Below, in pieces: positions 1 through 5,973 of a stretch of 11,369 bases of DNA. This DNA comes from an uncultured Collinsella sp. (lineage in GTDB: Bacteria; Actinomycetota; Coriobacteriia; Coriobacteriales; Coriobacteriaceae), in assembly GCA_900553165.1 (NCBI GenBank), contig USCN01000027.1:1-11369 (forward strand), given 5' to 3'. The position numbers and the translations under genes are program-made. The notes under the pieces are model-generated. The model had not been told where the DNA came from. It searched no databases and was given only the letters and a program-made list of their open reading frames with translations. The number at the start of each line of letters is the position of its first letter. The first letter of the stretch is position 1.

Positions 1-33
1 AAGGGAACCGGGCGCACGGGAGGGAAAGCGAGG

Positions 34-861
34 CTACTCGCCGAGCTTGGGATGCAGCAGCGACGGCGCAGCACCGAGCAGCATCTTGGTGTAGGGGTCC
101 TGAGGGTGCTGGAAGACCTGCTTGGCCTCGCCCTGCTCGACGATCTTGCCGCCATTCATAACGATGATGTCGTCAGAGATATAGCGGACCGTCTGGATGT
201 CATGGCTGATGAACACCATGGCCAGGCCGAGCTCCTTCTTAAGGTCGGTCAGCAGGTTCAGAATCTGCGCGCGGACCGAAACGTCCAGAGCCGAGGTGGG
301 CTCGTCGGCGATGATGGCATCGGGGTTCAACGACAGGGCACGGGCAATTGCGACGCGCTGGCGCTGGCCGCCCGAAAGCTGGCCGGGAAGAACCTCGGCG
401 GCGGAGCTGGGCAGACCGGTGAGCTCCAGGAGCTCCTTGACGCGCTTCTCCTGCTCGGCCTCGGTACCCAGGTTGTGGACGCGCATGGGGTCGAGCAGCT
501 GCTCGCGAACGACCATGCGGGGATTGAGCGCCGTAGCCGGATTCTGGAACACGACCGAGATGACACGGCCCATGTGGCGACGGTCCTCGGCGGTACGCTT
601 GGTTACGTCCTTGCCCTTAAAGTAGACCTTGCCGCTCGTGGGGGCCTGCAGGCCGCACATGACGTTGGCGGTGGTGGACTTACCGCAACCGGACTCGCCG
701 ACGATGCCGATCGTCTGACCGGGCATGAGCCTAATCGTTACACCCTGGACGGCGTGAACCAGGTTGGGGTGCAGAATCGAGCCGGTACGGGTCCTAAAGG
801 TGACGTGGACGTCATCAAGGAAGATGATCGGCTCGACGCCGTTGACTGCGGTCTCGCTCAT
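34..861 (-). CDS. oppF: OppF-type peptide ABC transporter ATPase
   Basis: OppF is the second nucleotide-binding subunit and pairs with the OppD half of the fusion to power peptide import. The 275-residue protein has all ABC motifs: Walker A GESGCGKST (55-63), Q-loop Gln106, signature LSGGQRQR (162-169), Walker B IIADEP (183-188), D-loop SALD (190-193) and H-loop His220. It ends soon after the QDPYTKMLL segment (about 253-261), so the C-terminal extension of roughly 40-60 residues with conserved cysteines that many OppF proteins carry is absent. The start at 861 directly follows the upstream stop and has an excellent ribosome site. It appears to be the last gene of the operon; only 33 bases follow in the window and show no terminator. 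OppD and OppF ATPases are similar, so the F assignment rests on gene order. Confidence 0.94.
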   Translation of the reverse strand: MSETAVNGVEPIIFLDDVHVTFRTRTGSILHPNLVHAVQGVTIRLMPGQTIGIVGESGCGKSTTANVMCGLQAPTSGKVYFKGKDVTKRTAEDRRHMGRVISVVFQNPATALNPRMVVREQLLDPMRVHNLGTEAEQEKRVKELLELTGLPSSAAEVLPGQLSGGQRQRVAIARALSLNPDAIIADEPTSALDVSVRAQILNLLTDLKKELGLAMVFISHDIQTVRYISDDIIVMNGGKIVEQGEAKQVFQHPQDPYTKMLLGAAPSLLHPKLGE

Positions 862-2877
862 CTACATCACCTCCGCGTGAGGGGTCAAACCATTTGCCTT
901 GAGCACCTCGTCGGGGAGCTCGGAATAGAAGTGCTCGGTGCCGGGCACGCGCTTGAAGACCGGACGGGTGTCCAGGCCAATGCGCGGATGGCTCGAGCGG
1001 GGCGCGAAGCGATCGCCCTTGGGGAAATCGCGCGGGCTCGGAACGGCGCCGGGCACCTGGTGCAGACGGCCCGAACCGCTCTCGATGGACAGAACGGAGC
1101 CCAGAAGACCGCGGGTGTACTCGTGGATCGGGTTAGTGAGCAGCTCCTTGGTGGGCGCCTGCTCGATAACCTGACCGGCGTACATAACCGTGATGTTATG
1201 GGCGACCTCGGCGACCAGCGCCAAGTCATGCGAGACGAAGATCATGGCAAAGCCGAGCTTGGCCTGAAGGTCGTTGAGCAGCTTGATGACCTGCTTCTGG
1301 ACGGTAACGTCCAGAGCGGTCGTGGGCTCGTCGCAGATGACCAGCTTGGGGTCGCGGGTAAGGGCCATAGCGATCAGGACACGCTGACGCTGGCCACCGG
1401 AAAGCTCATGCGGGTAGCTCTCGAGCGTACGCTTGGGGTCGAGGCCCACGAGCTCCAGGAGTTCCTCGGCGCTGCGGGTGCCGCCGCGCTTGGTGAGCTG
1501 CTTCATCTGGGCAGAGATGAGCATGGAGGGGTTGAGCGAGGACAGGGCGTCCTGATAGACCATAGCGATATCGGTACCGCGCAGGCCGAACCACTCCTTC
1601 TTGCTCATCTTGAGCAGGTCGCGGCCCTCCCAGAGGACCTCGCCGGAAAGGTGCTCGTCATCGTCGGTCAGGCCCATGATGGCCAGCGTGGTGATGGACT
1701 TACCGCAACCGGACTCGCCCACCAGGCCCATGGTCTGACCAGGACGGACGTCAAAGTTGACATGGTCGACGACGTTGATATCGCCGTGATGCTCAAACTG
1801 AATGCAGAAGTCACGGACCGAGAGAATCGGTTCGACAGACTCGTCGGGCACATGGCGATCGTCACGCTTGAGCTCGACATCGCGCAGGGCGCCAAGGCGA
1901 GCGGAGAGGGACTGGGCCTGCTCCTTGTAGGCGCGAACGGGGTCGGAGACCAGCAGGTCGGCCTCGCGACGCTTGGAGGAATCGGTCGGATCCAGGGCGG
2001 CGGAGGGAGCAGCGGCCATGGCGTCGGTAATGCCCTCGGAGAGGATGTTGAGCGCCAGGCAGGTGATCATGATGGCCAGGCCCGGGAACAGCGCCTGCCA
2101 CCAACGGCCGGCGAGCACGCCGCCGCGGGCGTCGGCGAGGATGTTGCCCCAGGTAGCGGTGGGCTCCTGGATACCAGCGCCGATGAAGGTCAGCGAGGCC
2201 TCGAAGATGATGGCGTCGGCGACCAGGGTAACGGTGAAGACCATGATCGGGGCGATGCAGTTACGCAGAACATGCTTGATCAAAATCCACGGAGCCTTGG
2301 CGCCGGAAACGATGACCGCGCGGACATAGTCCTCGCCGTACTCGGACACGATGTTGGCGCGCACGATACGGGCAATCTGCGGAGTGTACATAAAGCCGAT
2401 GGCGAAGATGATCGACGGCACGGAGTTGCCCAGGATGGAGACGAAGACGGCCGCGAGGGCGATGCCCGGGATGGACATGATGATGTCCAGGATACGCATG
2501 ATCGTCTCGGAAACGGCCTTGCGCGAAACCGCCGCAAGGGCGCCCACGACCGAGCCGCAGACCAGAGCCATGGCAGTGGCGCCAAAGCCGATAATCAGCG
2601 AGTAACGACCACCGTAGAGCATGCGCGACAGAATGTCGCGACCCTTATCGTCGGTACCGAAGATAAATCCGTTGCCGGGAGCCTGGCGAGCCGTAAAAAT
2701 CTCGACCGGGCTATAGGGGGCAAGAAGGGGCGCCAGAATCGCAGTCAGGGCGACCAGCACCAACACGACGGCGGCAATCTTAGAAGACAGCGTCATCTTC
2801 TTCCAGCCACCGAGCTTGAGCCCCTTGGAGGCAGCCTTCTCGAGCTGCTCGGTTTGCTTCTCTCGAATCTTTACCAT
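862..2877 (-). CDS. OppC-OppD fusion: peptide ABC transporter permease joined to ATPase
   Basis: One uninterrupted 671-residue frame carries two subunits that are usually separate. Residues 1-288 are OppC: first membrane helix at about 33-53, family motif FGTDDKGRDILSRMLYGGR (73-91), further helices to about 282, and the coupling segment EDYVRAVIVSGAKAPWILIK (182-201). A polar linker spans about 289-348. Residues 349-671 are OppD: Walker A GESGCGKS (387-394), Q-loop Gln442, signature LSGGQRQR (492-499), Walker B LVICDEP (512-518), H-loop His550. The C-terminal oligopeptide-transporter domain begins near 585, but the four cysteines usual there are replaced (Asp622, Ser628, about Leu635 and Tyr651). 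I see no ribosome site with a start in the linker, so separate OppD production is unlikely. ATG at 2877 has AGGA 11 bases upstream. Such permease-ATPase fusions are known in some actinobacteria but are a minority form. Confidence 0.93.
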   Translation of the reverse strand: MVKIREKQTEQLEKAASKGLKLGGWKKMTLSSKIAAVVLVLVALTAILAPLLAPYSPVEIFTARQAPGNGFIFGTDDKGRDILSRMLYGGRYSLIIGFGATAMALVCGSVVGALAAVSRKAVSETIMRILDIIMSIPGIALAAVFVSILGNSVPSIIFAIGFMYTPQIARIVRANIVSEYGEDYVRAVIVSGAKAPWILIKHVLRNCIAPIMVFTVTLVADAIIFEASLTFIGAGIQEPTATWGNILADARGGVLAGRWWQALFPGLAIMITCLALNILSEGITDAMAAAPSAALDPTDSSKRREADLLVSDPVRAYKEQAQSLSARLGALRDVELKRDDRHVPDESVEPILSVRDFCIQFEHHGDINVVDHVNFDVRPGQTMGLVGESGCGKSITTLAIMGLTDDDEHLSGEVLWEGRDLLKMSKKEWFGLRGTDIAMVYQDALSSLNPSMLISAQMKQLTKRGGTRSAEELLELVGLDPKRTLESYPHELSGGQRQRVLIAMALTRDPKLVICDEPTTALDVTVQKQVIKLLNDLQAKLGFAMIFVSHDLALVAEVAHNITVMYAGQVIEQAPTKELLTNPIHEYTRGLLGSVLSIESGSGRLHQVPGAVPSPRDFPKGDRFAPRSSHPRIGLDTRPVFKRVPGTEHFYSELPDEVLKANGLTPHAEVM
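866..874 (-). promoter_or_regulatory. Near-perfect ribosome binding site of oppF inside the end of oppC-oppD
   Basis: The minus strand reads GGAGGTGAT, a 9-base match to the anti-Shine-Dalgarno end of 16S rRNA, ending 4 bases before the oppF ATG and lying within the last codons of the upstream gene. The upstream TAG directly touches the ATG. It is the strongest ribosome site in the window and suggests OppF is made at least as efficiently as the fusion. Confidence 0.8.
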
Positions 2878-2880
2878 AAT

Positions 2881-3837
2881 CTACACCGTCCTGATGCGCG
2901 GGTTGATGAGCAGGTAGAGCATGTCAACCACGATGTTGATGATGATGAAGGCAAGAGCAACGACGATAACGACGCCCTGAACCAGGTTCGCCTCGTTGCC
3001 CTGAACGCCCTGCAGAATCGCGGTGCCCATGCCGGGGAGGTTGAAGATAACCTCGATGACGACGGCGCCGCCCATGAGGTAACCGATCTTAAGACCGAGG
3101 GTGGTGACCGGGGTGATCAGCGCATTGCGAAGAACGTTGATGCCGACGACGACCTTCTCGGGAACGCCGGCGCCGCGAGCCATACGGACATAATCCTTAT
3201 CGAGCTCCTCGACCATGGCGGTACGCACGATACGAGTCATCTGGCCCGTCAGCGGAAATGCCAAGGCGATAGCGGGCATGATCATACGTCCCAGATAGCC
3301 AGCCGGATTCGTGGTGAAGTGAGGCAGAGCACCCGATGCCGGAAGCACCTTAAGGTAGGAAGAGAACAGCAGGATCAACAGAACGGCAAGCCAGAACGAC
3401 GGGGTTGCCAAGCCGGCGATGGAAAAGACGCGGATCACTTGGTCCGGCCATTTGTCGCGATACAGTGCCGCGATGACGCCGAGTAAAAACGAAACGACCG
3501 CACCGATGGCAAGGCCGATGAAGGTCAGCTGCATCGTGACGGGCAGGGCCGTGGAGATGCGCTTGGCAACGGAGTTGCGAGCAGCACCATAGGTGCCCAT
3601 GTCACCATGGATCAAATCGCCCATATAGCGCACGTAGCGCACAGGCCAGGGGTCGTCCAGACCATACTTCTCATGGTACTCGGCAACCGCCTCGGGCGAG
3701 GCACCGTCACCCAACGCCGTGTAGGCGGGGTCGGTCTTGGAGAACGACATAAGGAAGAACACCAGGACGGTGACGCCCAATGCCATGATCGGCAGCGCCA
3801 CAAGACGCCTTCCAATCAAACGTAGCAAGTTGTTCAC
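2881..3837 (-). CDS. oppB: OppB-type peptide ABC transporter permease
   Basis: OppB is one of the two membrane subunits that form the peptide channel. The frame is open to a TTG at 3870, but nothing like a ribosome site precedes that codon. The GTG at 3837 has AAAGGGGAGA just upstream and gives the usual N-terminus (NNLLRLIGRRL followed at once by the first membrane helix), so I choose it; the protein is then 318 residues, normal for OppB. Typical features are the extracellular stretch with GLDDPWPVRYVRYMGDL, several membrane helices, and the cytoplasmic coupling motif DYVRMARGAGV followed by VLRNALITPV, which docks on the ATPases. The C-terminus IINPRIR-like end (LLINPRIRTV) is typical of the family. 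The stop is 3 bases before the next ATG, so it is coupled to the oppC-oppD fusion. Confidence 0.94.
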   Translation of the reverse strand: MNNLLRLIGRRLVALPIMALGVTVLVFFLMSFSKTDPAYTALGDGASPEAVAEYHEKYGLDDPWPVRYVRYMGDLIHGDMGTYGAARNSVAKRISTALPVTMQLTFIGLAIGAVVSFLLGVIAALYRDKWPDQVIRVFSIAGLATPSFWLAVLLILLFSSYLKVLPASGALPHFTTNPAGYLGRMIMPAIALAFPLTGQMTRIVRTAMVEELDKDYVRMARGAGVPEKVVVGINVLRNALITPVTTLGLKIGYLMGGAVVIEVIFNLPGMGTAILQGVQGNEANLVQGVVIVVALAFIIINIVVDMLYLLINPRIRTV

Positions 3838-3872
3838 GTTCTCTCCCCTTTCTTTTGTCGGTAGGACCAACT

Positions 3873-3900
3873 GGTATATGAGTACGGATACTCATTACAA
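3873..3900 (-). promoter_or_regulatory. Possible internal promoter before oppB with inverted repeat in the spacer
   Basis: On the minus strand TTGTAA (3900-3895) and TATACC (3878-3873) are 16 bases apart, each a 4-of-6 match to consensus. The spacer is almost filled by a perfect 7-bp inverted repeat, ATGAGTA and TACTCAT around a 4-base centre (3878-3895), a usual place for an operator. A start near 3866 would give a leader of about 30 bases to the oppB GTG. Confidence 0.3.
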
Positions 3901-3932
3901 GACCCGAGCGACATCGAGGTCGCCCGGGTCTT
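3899..3932 (-). terminator. 14-bp stem-loop between oppA and oppB, possible attenuator
   Basis: The arms at 3899-3912 and 3919-3932 pair over 14 positions around a 6-base loop. The single mismatch in the DNA becomes a G-U pair in the minus-strand RNA, so the RNA stem is unbroken and GC-rich. It is followed by TTGTAATG in the transcript, not a U-run, so full termination is unlikely. A leaky terminator, or a block to 3' exonuclease that raises oppA mRNA above oppB, fits its place between receptor and permease genes. Confidence 0.55.
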
Positions 3933-3979
3933 TGTTTCAACTATGAGGATACGGTCCCAACGACCGACATCCTGCATAC

Positions 3980-3995
3980 AGACTCAAGCGAGTCT
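3980..3995 (-). repeat. Small hairpin at the oppA stop codon
   Basis: AGACTC and GAGTCT form a 6-bp stem with a 4-base loop overlapping the first base of the oppA TAA stop. There is no T-run after it. It may help protect the oppA mRNA end together with the larger stem-loop downstream, but it is short enough to be chance. Confidence 0.3.
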
Positions 3996-5608
3996 TACGC
4001 CTTGACGGTCGCAACGCCCCTGAAGGACATGCTCGTCGTGCCGATGCCCTTGAAGCCATCGAGGGCCTCGCCGTTGGGCGCAGTGGACGGATCGTCCCAG
4101 GAAGCGGAGACGGTCTTGACGTGGACAACGGGGTACAGAACGGCGTTGTCGGCAATGATGTCGAAGCACTCGTTCCACTTCTTCTGCTGCTCATCGCCCT
4201 CGGCGGCAAGAGCCTCGTCCATGAGACCGTGGAGCTTCTGCCACTCAGCGGACTCCTTCCACGGGCAACGGGTCTGCATCCAGACGTTGTCGCCGTACCA
4301 CCAGTTGAGCAGCAGGTCGGGGTCGGCGCCGAAGCAGGAAGGATCGCCAGGGGCAAGGAGGATATCGTAGGCCTCGCCGCCGTCGATGGCAGCGTAGGTG
4401 GCCGGCGAGGTATCGGTCTGGATGGTCACATCGAAGCCGAGAGCGTCGAGGTCATTCTTGACCTGGGCGGCCATGCCCTTAATCTGCTCGTTGTCGGTGG
4501 TGCGCAGGGTGATGGCACCCGGGGTGATGCCAGACTCCTCGATGAGCTTCTTAGCCTTCTTGGCGTCGGTCTTGTACACCGTGGAAGCCTCATGATAGTT
4601 GGTGAAGCTCTTGGGCAGGTAGCAGCTGGCAGCGGTGGCAAGGCCGGCGAAGGTGTTGCTGACCATCTTCTCGGTGTCGAGCGCATACATGACAGCCTGA
4701 CGGACCTTGACGTTGTTCCAAGGCTCCTTGGCGACGTTGAACATGATGAAGCGGGTGCCGAAACCCTGAACGTTATCGATCTTGCAGCCGGCGCTCTCGA
4801 GCTGGTCGACGGCGTCAGCGGTAACGAGCTCCATAACGAGCGTGGAGCCCTCCTGCTGAGCGGTAACGCGAGCGGTGGGGTCGGTCAGGATGCTGTACTG
4901 GATCTTCTTATCCTCGGCAGCATACTCACCGTTGTACTCGGGGTTGGGAACCAGGGTGATCTCGGTATCGGAGATAGAGTCGTACATCCAGGGGCCGGAG
5001 CCGATCGGCTGCTTGGCGCGATCCTCCTCGGTCTGGGTGGCCGGGGTAACGCGGACGATGGCCAGACGATCCTTGAGCAGGGAGAAGTTGGGGACCTTGG
5101 TCTTGACCGTCACGGTGCTGGCGTCCTTGGCCTCGATGGACTCGAAGGGCTGGAAGAACGGAGCATAGGTAGCGGAAGCGGCGCAAGCGGTGTAGGAGGC
5201 AACGACATCGTCAGCGGTGACCTCGGTGCCATCGGAGAACTTGGCGCCCTTGCGGATGGTGACCTCGAAAGTGGTGTCGTCCACAGACTTGGGATCGTCG
5301 GTGGCGAGCTCTTTGAAGGTGCTGTAGTCGTGGTAATCGATGCCGTAGAGGCCCTCGACGACGTGCCAGTTAGCACCCAGGCCCACAGCGGAGCCGGTGC
5401 TGGCGGGATCGAAGCTGGACGGAGCGTAAGCGGAACCAGCGGTGATCACGCCGCCGCCACGGTTGGCGGAATCGGTGGAACCGGAAGCGGAACCCTCGTC
5501 GCTAGAGCTGCCACCGCAGCCGGTGAGACCAAGCCCTGCGACAGCAGCGACGCTGCCGGTGAGGCCGAGGAACGAACGCCTGGACATACCCTTGTTGATG
5601 ATGGCCAT
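3995..5608 (-). CDS. oppA: OppA-type peptide-binding lipoprotein of an ABC importer
   Basis: This is the extracellular receptor that captures peptides and delivers them to the OppBCDF membrane complex. The frame is open to a TTG at 5623, but the ATG at 5608 has AGGAG 5 bases upstream and is chosen, giving 537 residues. The N-terminus has a twin-arginine signal, SRRSFLG (9-15), a hydrophobic stretch, and the lipobox LTGC (28-31) with Cys31 as lipid anchor, followed by a Gly/Ser-rich linker. Family 5 solute-binding marks are FEVTIRKGAKFSDGT (114-128), the following VTADDVVASY, PIGSGPW (201-207) and a VRQAVMYALD segment. The binding family covers oligopeptides, dipeptides, nickel and other ligands; the fused permease-ATPase and OppF next door favour peptides, but the exact ligand is unknown. 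It is first in the operon and is followed by stem-loops before oppB. Confidence 0.93.
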   Translation of the reverse strand: MAIINKGMSRRSFLGLTGSVAAVAGLGLTGCGGSSSDEGSASGSTDSANRGGGVITAGSAYAPSSFDPASTGSAVGLGANWHVVEGLYGIDYHDYSTFKELATDDPKSVDDTTFEVTIRKGAKFSDGTEVTADDVVASYTACAASATYAPFFQPFESIEAKDASTVTVKTKVPNFSLLKDRLAIVRVTPATQTEEDRAKQPIGSGPWMYDSISDTEITLVPNPEYNGEYAAEDKKIQYSILTDPTARVTAQQEGSTLVMELVTADAVDQLESAGCKIDNVQGFGTRFIMFNVAKEPWNNVKVRQAVMYALDTEKMVSNTFAGLATAASCYLPKSFTNYHEASTVYKTDAKKAKKLIEESGITPGAITLRTTDNEQIKGMAAQVKNDLDALGFDVTIQTDTSPATYAAIDGGEAYDILLAPGDPSCFGADPDLLLNWWYGDNVWMQTRCPWKESAEWQKLHGLMDEALAAEGDEQQKKWNECFDIIADNAVLYPVVHVKTVSASWDDPSTAPNGEALDGFKGIGTTSMSFRGVATVKA

Positions 5609-5677
5609 GTCTTCTCCTATCAATAGAGAATCTTACCCGGGAGCGCCTAGACGTGCCCCCGCGCAACTTGCGGACGA

Positions 5678-5705
5678 TATATACCTTACCTACCGACGAA
5701 CCCAA
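5678..5705 (-). promoter_or_regulatory. Candidate oppA-proximal promoter
   Basis: On the minus strand TTGGGT (5705-5700) is followed after 16 bases by TATATA (5683-5678). Transcription would start near 5671, at the small palindrome CGCAACTTGCG, and give a leader of roughly 60 bases to the oppA ATG. The -35 match is poor, and a competing promoter further upstream (TTGTCA, 5783-5778) is possible. Confidence 0.3.
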
Positions 5706-5727
5706 CTGAGGTGCCGCGCTCGGCGAC

Positions 5728-5808
5728 CGATACATACATACGCTTGAACGGTATTTGCTACCGTTCACCGAATTCATTGACAAACGATTCGCCAGACAGT
5801 ATGTATCG
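5728..5808. repeat. Outer 10-bp inverted repeat upstream of oppA
   Basis: CGATACATAC at 5728-5737 is exactly mirrored by GTATGTATCG at 5799-5808, with 61 bases between the arms. The spacing is too wide for a simple single-dimer operator. It could be two protein-binding sites joined by looping, or the base stem of a larger RNA or DNA structure that encloses the inner repeat. Confidence 0.6.
5745..5767. promoter_or_regulatory. Inner 9-bp inverted repeat, candidate operator for the opp operon
   Basis: TGAACGGTA (5745-5753) and TACCGTTCA (5759-5767) are perfect inverted arms around a 5-base centre. A 23-bp site of this symmetry is typical of a dimeric repressor or activator. On the minus strand a -35-like TTGTCA (5783-5778) lies just before it, and the matching -10 position (TAGCAA, 5760-5755, spacing 17) falls inside the repeat. 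Binding there would block that promoter. The regulator is not encoded in the window. Confidence 0.45.
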
Positions 5809-5919
5809 ACGAGGTGAGATATCAGTCTTCGTCAACCCGCAGGATAGCAGGGTTGTTCACCATGGCTAGTCAAACGTTTTAGCGTCAATTAAACCCGAAA
5901 TCGGCTGGTAATCGCCGTG

Positions 5920-5948
5920 AAATAAATGATTGAAAATCACGCAATCAT
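5920..5948 (-). terminator. Weak AT-rich hairpin plus T stretch after uvrC
   Basis: On the minus strand, ATGATTG pairs with CAATCAT across a 9-base loop and is followed at once by TTATTT. It begins 25 bases after the uvrC stop. The 7-bp stem is AT-rich and so weak, but the hairpin-then-T layout in the right orientation suggests an intrinsic terminator separating uvrC from the opp operon. Confidence 0.35.
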
Positions 5949-5973
5949 GTATATCAGTTGTTTAGAGGCGTGT

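Larger units (their letters stand above)
5609..5973 (-). promoter_or_regulatory. 365-bp non-coding control region between uvrC and oppA
   Basis: No convincing gene lies here on either strand; frames that cross it are short or run out of frame into neighbours. It is AT-richer than the genes and holds the possible uvrC terminator, a hairpin with arms CAACCC (5833-5838) and GGGTTG (5850-5855), two nested inverted repeats (5728-5808 and 5745-5767), promoter-like hexamers, an 11-bp palindrome CGCAACTTGCG (5662-5672) and the oppA ribosome site. It is the likely control region of the opp operon. Confidence 0.6.

Noticed and set aside
1..33. Search for a terminator after oppF
   Set aside because: Only 33 bases are available and no stem-loop is visible, so the operon end cannot be judged.
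1836..2010. Hidden ribosome site and start in the OppC-OppD linker
   Set aside because: An AAGGAG occurs near 1922, but no ATG, GTG or TTG in the correct frame follows at usable distance, so internal initiation is not supported.
52..3486. Plus-strand open frame of 1144 codons opposite oppF, oppC-oppD and oppB
   Set aside because: It runs antisense across three well-recognised genes and their junctions. Its product is low-complexity (rich in Gly, Asp, His, Arg) with no domain, as expected when high-GC genes avoid certain codons.
4121..5626. Plus-strand open frame of 501 codons opposite oppA
   Set aside because: Antisense shadow of a conserved binding protein; the product is a Gly/Val/Asp-rich sequence with no domain.
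5502..5783. Minus-strand 93-codon frame entering oppA out of frame
   Set aside because: It starts at a TTG inside the regulatory repeats, has no good ribosome site and overlaps the oppA start in another frame.
5833..5855. Hairpin CAACCC/GGGTTG as a uvrC terminator
   Set aside because: No T-run on either strand and it lies over 100 bases after the uvrC stop; more likely incidental or part of the opp leader.
5841..5873. Promoter TTGACT with extended -10 TGCTATCCT on the minus strand
   Set aside because: The spacer is 21 bases and the -10 box is only a partial match; too weak to list as a feature.
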